Below are positions 1 to 4,890 of a stretch of DNA of 7,485 nucleotides, one piece after another; the stretch's first letter is position 1, and each line of letters begins with the position of its first letter. Made by a program: the position numbers and the translations under genes. The notes beneath the pieces were generated by a model. That model was not told the DNA's origin. It did no database searches and saw only the letters and a program-made list of their open reading frames with translations. The stretch spans positions 1 to 7,485 of the forward strand of contig JASHVF010000318.1 of the NCBI GenBank assembly GCA_030039615.1. Reading direction: 5' to 3'. Origin of the DNA: Gammaproteobacteria bacterium (GTDB lineage: Bacteria; Pseudomonadota; Gammaproteobacteria; Steroidobacterales; Steroidobacteraceae).

Positions 1-311
1 GTCAGTGCTCCACAGATGGCCGAGAGGACCACCGACTGGTTGAAGATCAGGTTGGCGTCGGCCCGGTCCTTGCGTCCCACGGCGTGCGACACCAGCGCCA
101 CCGCGCCGACGCCGAGCATCTGGGTGAGCGCCATGATGATGAACATGCTGGTGCCGGCGGTAGCGACACCGGCGATGGCCGCCTCGCCGAGGCCCGCCAC
201 GAAGTACATGTCGACCACCAGGTAGAGAGTCTGAAAGAGCATGCCGATCGCGAGCGGCACCGCCATCGCAATCAGTTGTCCGGTGACCGGGCCTTCGGTC
301 AGGTCTCGCAT
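1..311 (-). CDS. MATE-family multidrug/Na+ efflux protein, N-terminal part (cut by window edge)
   Basis: This is an inner-membrane antiporter of the MATE (MatE/NorM/DinF-like) family, which exports drugs or metabolites using a Na+ or H+ gradient. Translating the minus strand from the ATG at 311-309 gives 103 codons with no stop before the edge. The protein opens with MRDLTEGPVTGQLIAMAVP, the typical family start (LTEGPV..QL...A.P), followed by a first membrane helix containing MLFQTLYLVVDMYFVAGLG. A second helix lies in the AGTSMFIIMALTQMLGVGAV region, and the motif SHAVGRKDRADANLIFNQ matches the family's loop between helices 2 and 3 (usually A..xGrgd...A). The start is supported by AGGGG six bases upstream (322-318). 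The gene is divergent from the Fsr gene. Its remaining ~340 or more residues lie outside the window. The family is clear; the substrate cannot be told. Confidence 0.88.
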   Translation of the reverse strand, partial: MRDLTEGPVTGQLIAMAVPLAIGMLFQTLYLVVDMYFVAGLGEAAIAGVATAGTSMFIIMALTQMLGVGAVALVSHAVGRKDRADANLIFNQSVVLSAICGAL

Positions 312-316
312 CGCGT

Positions 317-322
317 ACCCCT
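317..322 (-). promoter_or_regulatory. Ribosome binding site of the MATE gene
   Basis: On the minus strand AGGGG (322-318) sits six bases before the ATG at 311. This is a good Shine-Dalgarno match at a good distance and decides the start of the partial MATE gene. Confidence 0.55.
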
Positions 323-340
323 AAAAGCCAGGGCCGCCAC

Positions 341-346
341 ATTAGA
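341..346 (-). promoter_or_regulatory. Possible -10 box for the MATE gene
   Basis: The minus strand reads TCTAAT here, five of six matches to TATAAT, in an otherwise very GC-rich gap. Transcription would start near 334 and give a leader of about 23 nt before the MATE ATG. No convincing -35 element is found 16-18 bases further upstream, so the promoter would be weak or activator-dependent. This is an inference from one short match. Confidence 0.28.
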
Positions 347-377
347 TGAGGCCGGGCGCGCTGGCTACGCCGCAAGG

Positions 378-405
378 GCGGCCGCGGCCGCAGCGCCCGG
401 GCGCT
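378..405. repeat. Two abutting perfect 14-bp palindromes in the divergent gap
   Basis: GCGGCCGCGGCCGC (378-391) and AGCGCCCGGGCGCT (392-405) are each perfect inverted repeats with no loop, placed end to end in the 155-bp region (312-466) between the divergent MATE and Fsr genes. They could be an operator for a dimeric regulator, a cruciform-prone element, or chance in GC-rich DNA. Apart from these, the region holds the MATE -10 and RBS candidates. A weak TTGGCT (429-434) has a poor -10 partner (CAGATT, 452-457) ahead of the Fsr start, and no small gene is evident. Confidence 0.5.
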
Positions 406-466
406 CTGCCGACCCCCACTCCGGGAGATTGGCTTCGGGGGCGGATTCGGTCAGATTGAGCGACTT

Positions 467-1717
467 ATGAACGAGTCTGCCCTGCGCCTCAGCGGCGTCG
501 AGTCCGCCGCTCGCACCGCCGTCGCGGTGCTCGCCGCCATCAGCTTCTGCCATCTGCTGAACGACATGATGCAGTCGCTCCTGCCGGCGCTCTACCCGAT
601 GCTCAAGAGCACCTATCACATGAGCTTCGGGCAGATCGGGCTGCTCACCTTCACCTTCCAGTTCACCGCTTCGCTCCTGCAGCCGGTGGTCGGCGCGATG
701 GCCGACCGCACTCCCCGCCCCTACTCGCTGGCGACCGGCATGGGCTTCTCGCTCGCCGGGTTGCTGCTGCTCGCCTTCGCCGGCAGCTACTCGCTGCTGC
801 TGCTCGCGGCGGCCCTCATCGGCACCGGCTCCTCGGTGTTCCATCCCGAGTCCTCGCGCGTCGCCCGCATGGCCTCGGGCGGCAAGCACGGACTCGCCCA
901 GTCGGTGTTCCAGGTCGGCGGCAACCTCGGGTCCGCGTGCGGACCGCTGCTCGCGGCCTTCATCGTGCTGCCCTACGGACAGTCGAGCGTCGCGTGGTTC
1001 TCGGCGGTGGCGCTGCTCGGAATGTTCGTGCTGTTCAACGTCGGCCACTGGTACAAAACGCACGGCATCACGCGCCTCAGGCACGCGGCGCGCACCCGCG
1101 CCATCGAGGCTTCCCCGCGGCGGGTCGCCGGCGCGATCGCGGTGCTGCTGGCGCTCATCTTCTCGAAGTACTTCTACCTCGCGAGCATCACCAGCTACTT
1201 CACCTTCTACCTGATCGAGCACTTCCATCAGTCGGTGCGCAGCTCGCAGCTGCACCTGTTCCTGTTCCTGGCCGCGGCCGCGGTCGGCGGCTTCGTCGGC
1301 GGGCCGATCGGCGATCGCATCGGCAGCAAGAAGATCATCTGGATATCGATCCTCGGCGTGCTGCCCTTCACGCTGCTGCTGCCGCACGCCAACCTCTTGT
1401 GGACCAGCGTGCTCACGGTGCCGATCGGCCTGATCCTGGCGTCGGCGTTCCCGGCGATCGTGGTGTACGCGCAGGACCTGCTGCCCGGGCGCACCGGCGC
1501 GGTGGCGGGCCTGTTCTTCGGGCTCGCGTTCGGCATGGGCAGCGTCGGCGCCGCGGTGCTCGGCAAGCTCGCCGATCACTTCGGCATCGAGACCGTCTAT
1601 CAGATCTGCGCCTTCCTGCCGCTCATCGGACTGCTCGCGGGCTTCCTGCCCGACGTCAAGCACCACCGTGCGCCGCCGCCTGCGAGCGGCGCCGCGCTCG
1701 AAACCGCGGCCCCCTGA
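467..1717 (+). CDS. fsr: Fosmidomycin resistance (Fsr)-type MFS exporter
   Basis: A 416-residue inner-membrane transporter of the major facilitator superfamily, close to the Fsr fosmidomycin-resistance family in both length and motifs. Family marks visible are the first helix with SFCHLLNDMMQSLLPALYPM (26-45), the cytoplasmic loop VGAMADRTPRPYS (75-87), the signature GTGSSVFHPESSRVARMASG (119-138) and GLAQSVFQVGGNLGSACGP (142-160). The second-half copy of the loop 2-3 motif is GGPIGDRIGSKK (278-289). Twelve membrane helices can be placed, six on each side of a basic cytoplasmic loop (about 193-218) rich in Arg and His. Relatives export fosmidomycin and other small molecules by proton antiport; the natural substrate is usually unknown. 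The ATG at 467 lies just before the first helix but has only a weak upstream GAG, and no better start is seen. It runs into the cupin gene after 2 nt. The family call is firm; actual fosmidomycin transport is inferred from homology. Confidence 0.93.
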   Translation: MNESALRLSGVESAARTAVAVLAAISFCHLLNDMMQSLLPALYPMLKSTYHMSFGQIGLLTFTFQFTASLLQPVVGAMADRTPRPYSLATGMGFSLAGLLLLAFAGSYSLLLLAAALIGTGSSVFHPESSRVARMASGGKHGLAQSVFQVGGNLGSACGPLLAAFIVLPYGQSSVAWFSAVALLGMFVLFNVGHWYKTHGITRLRHAARTRAIEASPRRVAGAIAVLLALIFSKYFYLASITSYFTFYLIEHFHQSVRSSQLHLFLFLAAAAVGGFVGGPIGDRIGSKKIIWISILGVLPFTLLLPHANLLWTSVLTVPIGLILASAFPAIVVYAQDLLPGRTGAVAGLFFGLAFGMGSVGAAVLGKLADHFGIETVYQICAFLPLIGLLAGFLPDVKHHRAPPPASGAALETAAP

Positions 1718-1719
1718 GG

Positions 1720-2196
1720 ATGAAGCTGATCTCCGAGGGGCTGCTCGAGGAGCTGGCCGCGGCCGCGAGCGCCAGTCCGCGCGCCCGGACTCACTACAAC
1801 CTGCACGAGTCGCCCGCGGACCTGGTGCAGCGCTACCTGGTGGTCGCGAATCGCGGCTCCTACTTCCGTCCGCATCGGCACACGACGCGCGCCGAGCTCG
1901 CGCTGATCCTGCGCGGGGCGCTCGACCTGATCGTCTTCGATGAGTCGCGCCGGGTCACGGCCCGCTACGCCTTCGGCACCGGCGCCGGCAACATCGCCTA
2001 CGAGAACGGGCCCGGCATCTGGCACAGCGTGATCGTCAATCGCGACGCCACCACGTTCCTCGAGGTCAAGCAGGGGCCGTACGATCCGGCGACCGCGTCC
2101 GAGTTCGCGCCCTGGGCTCCGGCCGAAGGTGAGCCCGGCGCGGCGCGCTTCCTCGAGTGGGCACGTCGCGCCGCGCCGGGAGCGCGCGCCCCGTAA
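1720..2196 (+). CDS. WbuC-family cupin fold metalloprotein
   Basis: A 158-residue cytoplasmic single-domain cupin. The N-terminal part (MKLISEGLLEELAAAASASP, then R..HYNLHESPADLVQR at 23-38) and the C-terminal part (LEVKQGPYDPATASEFAPWA at 114-133) follow the WbuC family pattern. Cupin motif 1 is intact: G46, H52-x-H54, E59, G66 with canonical spacing. Motif 2 is GPGIWHSVIVN with H102 as the fourth ligand, so a bound divalent metal at H52, H54, E59 and H102 is expected. WbuC proteins are often found near O-antigen or other surface-polysaccharide genes, and their reaction is not firmly established. The ATG starts two bases after the Fsr TGA, with GAGG formed by the stop region directly against the start codon. 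Translation therefore probably depends on ribosomes finishing Fsr. Pairing with an Fsr exporter, rather than sugar genes, is the unusual part. There is no sign of truncation. Confidence 0.88.
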   Translation: MKLISEGLLEELAAAASASPRARTHYNLHESPADLVQRYLVVANRGSYFRPHRHTTRAELALILRGALDLIVFDESRRVTARYAFGTGAGNIAYENGPGIWHSVIVNRDATTFLEVKQGPYDPATASEFAPWAPAEGEPGAARFLEWARRAAPGARAP

Positions 2197-2209
2197 GTGC
2201 CGCGTCCGG

Positions 2210-3034
2210 CTACTGGCCGAGGAAGCCGTCCAGATCGCCGCCGCTCATGATGGTCTCGAGATAGCCGAAGGTGCCCGACTGCTGCACCTCGCGCGCCGCG
2301 GCGTAGAGTCCGGTGATCGCGGCGCGGTAGAGCGAGGTGGAGAGGCTGATGCGGCGCACGCCGGCGGCCGCGAGCTCGGCGACGCTGAAGGAGCGGCCAC
2401 GGATGCCCACCATGAAGTTGACGGGCTTGCTCACGGCGCTGCAGACGGTGCGCACCGCGGCGAGATCCGGCAACCCCGGTGCGAACAGCACGTCGGCGCC
2501 GGCGCGCTCGAAGGCCTGCAGGCGCCGCACCGTGTCGTCGAGGTCGGGACGGCCGTGGAAGTAGTTCTCGGTGCGCGCCGTGAGCATGAACGGAAACGGC
2601 AGCCTGCGTGCCGCCTCGACCGCCGCCGCGACGCGCTCGACGGCGAGCCCGAAGTCATAGATCGGGGTGCGCGCATCGCCGCTTGCATCTTCGATGGATC
2701 CGCCCACCAGCCCCGCATCGGCCGCCAGCGCGATGGTCTGCGCCACCGCCTCGGGCGCGTCGGCAAATCCCCGCTCGAGGTCGCCCGACAGCGGCAGGTC
2801 GCAGGCCGCGGCGATCGCGCGCGCGTGCGCCAGCGCCTCCTCGCGGGTGATGCCGCCGTCGTGCCTGCCGAGCGTCGCCGCGCACGCCGCGCTCGAGGTG
2901 GCGAGCGCTTCGAACTCAAGTCCTGCCATCACGCAGGCCGAAGCGCCGTCCCAGACGTTGGCAATGACGAATGTGCCGGGTCGCTGGTGCAGGGCGCGAA
3001 AGCGCTCGGCTTTCTGCGGCTGGGTGGCGCTCAC
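2210..3034 (-). CDS. Isocitrate lyase/PEP mutase superfamily enzyme (COG2513-like)
   Basis: A 274-residue cytoplasmic TIM-barrel enzyme of the PEP mutase/isocitrate lyase superfamily, whose members make or break C-C or P-C bonds next to a 2-oxo acid enolate with Mg2+. Visible blocks are NVWDGASA (26-33), TSSAACAATLGRHDGG (47-62), the metal-binding D85-L-E87 in SGDLERGF, GGSIED (111-116), LTARTENYF (151-159) with R154, AGADVLFAPGL (178-188), PVNFM (204-208) and GVRRISLSTSLYRAA (225-239). It lacks the isocitrate/methylisocitrate lyase catalytic KKCGH. It also lacks the EDKxxxxxNS loop of true phosphonate-making PEP mutases, since the residues after E115-D116 are ASGDARTP. The reaction is therefore unknown, perhaps an oxo-acid lyase or hydrolase. 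The start is a GTG one base after the upstream TAG, with GGCAGG about 10 nt before it, which implies translational coupling. Its stop faces the cupin stop across 13 nt, and no T-rich hairpin terminator is visible there. Confidence 0.85.
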   Translation of the reverse strand: MSATQPQKAERFRALHQRPGTFVIANVWDGASACVMAGLEFEALATSSAACAATLGRHDGGITREEALAHARAIAAACDLPLSGDLERGFADAPEAVAQTIALAADAGLVGGSIEDASGDARTPIYDFGLAVERVAAAVEAARRLPFPFMLTARTENYFHGRPDLDDTVRRLQAFERAGADVLFAPGLPDLAAVRTVCSAVSKPVNFMVGIRGRSFSVAELAAAGVRRISLSTSLYRAAITGLYAAAREVQQSGTFGYLETIMSGGDLDGFLGQ

Positions 3035-3035
3035 G

Positions 3036-4868
3036 CTAGTTGGGCCTGCCGGCGTATCCGAACGGATCGTAGCGATCGGCGATCAGGATCACCCAGGCGG
3101 AAGCCGCGGTGCTCGGAATCGGGTTGCCGTACCAGCCGAAGGGAATGAGATAGCGTCTGCTCGAGTAGAGATACGGCTCGCTGCCGACGGGCGTGGCCGG
3201 CTCCACGATCAGATTCGCGTAGTCGGCGGGCTTCCCCGGGAGACTCCCGCGGACATAGCGGTCGTAGCGCAGGCTCTGGATGCCTTCGAGCATGCTTGAT
3301 TCGTCCGCGGCGAGCTTCGGGGCGAACGCAGTTGCACGGTAGTGCCGCATCATGTTCCGCACCATGACGATCGCTCCGGCGGTCCACTCCGCCGAGAGCA
3401 CGCCCGCACGAAAATCACCCTCGGGTGTCCTGCCGTTGGAATCGGCGTCTGAATATCCCACGCCCGAGAGGGTTTGTCCCTCGCCATAGCCTCCCCAGTC
3501 CTTGAGCCGCTCCCACAGCCGATACGCCGCCCCGAAGCCGAACCAGGCGTCGATCTGCCCGGCCCCGAGCGCCGCCACGCCCCAGGTATTGACGTCCACC
3601 GCCCGCGGCTCAGGGCCAGGCCGCCAGTCGCTGCCTGAGCCGGGCTCGTTCGCGAACCCGGCGGTCGCGAATGCACCGTCGCGCCACGCGCAGGTGCGCA
3701 GGAACGACCGCAGGCCCTGCGTCCGCCGCCCGTCCGGCAGGCGGCCGCCGGAGAGCATCGCCTCGATGAGACCCGAGGCATCGGCGATCCGGCGCTTCGC
3801 ATCGGCGCCAAGTGGCGCTTCGGCGGCAAGCTGCCGCGCGAGCGTGGCCTTCAGGATGTTGAGCCCCGCGAACAGCGACAGGTTGTTTTCGATCGAGACG
3901 AAGTACGGGCTCGCCGCTCCGCCCTGATTCCGCAGGGTGCCCGCCGGCGCGTAATAGACCGCTCCGCTCGGCGACTGCATGGCGGCAAACGCGCCGAGCA
4001 CCGCGATGGCGTTTTGCGTGGCTCGCTCCGCGAAGGGTACGCACTTGCCGCCACGCTCCACGACATAGTGAAGATAGGCAGCCTGCAGCGGCCCCACCAG
4101 AAACGCCCAGGCGTTGTCGCCGGTAATGGGCTTCCAGTCGCTCCAGGAGAGGAAGCCTGGGCGGTAAAGGGGATTGTCGCCGGGAAGCGCGCCCACCGTA
4201 ATGAAGCGCGCATAGGGCGGATCCCTGAGAGGGTCGGGAACGAGCCATGCCGGCGCCGTCATACGAAACGCATACGCAGAGCTCGGCTCGGTGACGCGAG
4301 TGCCGTTGTAGAGGTACAGCGAGCCGCTGGTGGTCGCACGGCTGCCGGTCGGCACGCCGCGGACGTGCTCCGTCAGGCCGAGCACCTGATTCTGATCGGA
4401 GGCCAGCCGGTAGGCATCGAGATCCAGAAAGTTGCTGAAGTGATTGCTGACCGCGCCGAGCACCACGGCGATCTGCCAGGTGGCGGCGTCGTATATGTTG
4501 GTGCCGTTGTGGACGTTGACGCGCTCGGTCTGCAGCAGTGCGCCCGCGCCGGTCTTCGCCTTGAGGGCGAAGTCGCCGGGATCGTAGTAGTCGGCCACCG
4601 CGCAGTCGACGCCGGGCTGTGCGCAGACGTAATCGCCCCAGTAGCGCTCGGAATCGGAGAAGCTGTAGGGAAGCACCAGACCCTCGAGCGCGCCGCCGGC
4701 CGCGCGGTAGAGAGCGCCGCCGTGCGTATCACGCCAGCTGACCAGGTATTCGTAGGTGCCGGCCAGCTCGTCGATGTCGGCCGCCGTCGCGGTGACCGCA
4801 GGGCAGCCGAGTGCGCCGCAAAGCAGCGCGCTCGCCAGCCGTGGCAGGTTGTATCCGCTGCGGGACAT
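3036..4868 (-). CDS. Secreted protein of unknown function, alpha/alpha-toroid (six-hairpin glycosidase-like) features
   Basis: A 610-residue protein I do not recognise by name. The N-terminus is a Sec-type signal peptide: basic MSRSGYNLPR, a hydrophobic stretch at 11-25, and ATA/TAA before D31, so cleavage after A29 or A30. The ALGC at 19-22 is a poor lipobox. The mature protein is rich in Trp, Tyr, Gly and Asn, with four cysteines (82, 89, 276, 393) that could form disulfides in the periplasm. Recurrent helical blocks with aromatic and acidic residues include TGDNAWAFLVGP (249-260), ENNLSLFAGL (327-336), AVDVNTWGVAALG (423-435), GVGYSD (469-474), SAEWTAGAI (492-500) and GWYGNPIPSTAASAWVIL (578-595). 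These resemble secreted alpha/alpha-barrel carbohydrate enzymes. E327, D425 and E494 are candidate active-site acids, by inference only. The ATG is 22 nt after the DUF748 stop, with GAGGA directly against it, an unusually tight Shine-Dalgarno placement. It could instead be a non-catalytic sugar-binding or structural protein. Confidence 0.8.
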   Translation of the reverse strand: MSRSGYNLPRLASALLCGALGCPAVTATAADIDELAGTYEYLVSWRDTHGGALYRAAGGALEGLVLPYSFSDSERYWGDYVCAQPGVDCAVADYYDPGDFALKAKTGAGALLQTERVNVHNGTNIYDAATWQIAVVLGAVSNHFSNFLDLDAYRLASDQNQVLGLTEHVRGVPTGSRATTSGSLYLYNGTRVTEPSSAYAFRMTAPAWLVPDPLRDPPYARFITVGALPGDNPLYRPGFLSWSDWKPITGDNAWAFLVGPLQAAYLHYVVERGGKCVPFAERATQNAIAVLGAFAAMQSPSGAVYYAPAGTLRNQGGAASPYFVSIENNLSLFAGLNILKATLARQLAAEAPLGADAKRRIADASGLIEAMLSGGRLPDGRRTQGLRSFLRTCAWRDGAFATAGFANEPGSGSDWRPGPEPRAVDVNTWGVAALGAGQIDAWFGFGAAYRLWERLKDWGGYGEGQTLSGVGYSDADSNGRTPEGDFRAGVLSAEWTAGAIVMVRNMMRHYRATAFAPKLAADESSMLEGIQSLRYDRYVRGSLPGKPADYANLIVEPATPVGSEPYLYSSRRYLIPFGWYGNPIPSTAASAWVILIADRYDPFGYAGRPN

Positions 4869-4890
4869 TCCTCGAACGGTGCGCCGTGGC

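Noticed and set aside
365..1666. A 433-codon open frame on the minus strand opposite the Fsr gene
   Set aside because: It is full of Arg, Glu, Gln, His and Ala with no family motifs, as expected for an antisense frame of a GC-rich gene. The plus strand encodes an unmistakable 12-helix transporter.
2160..2235. A bidirectional terminator between the convergent cupin and PEP mutase-like genes
   Set aside because: The 13-nt gap and its flanks are GC-rich but show no stable hairpin followed by a T-run on either strand.
467..3034. A phosphonate (fosmidomycin-like) biosynthesis and self-resistance locus, given an Fsr exporter near a PEP mutase-like gene
   Set aside because: The enzyme lacks the EDKxxxxxNS motif of true PEP mutases. 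No phosphonopyruvate decarboxylase or other phosphonate genes are present, and the two genes converge rather than share an operon.
2129..3148. A 339-codon plus-strand open frame opposite the PEP mutase-like gene
   Set aside because: It has antisense-shadow composition (Arg/Ala/Glu/His-rich), overlaps the cupin end and lacks recognisable motifs. The minus strand has a motif-rich enzyme.
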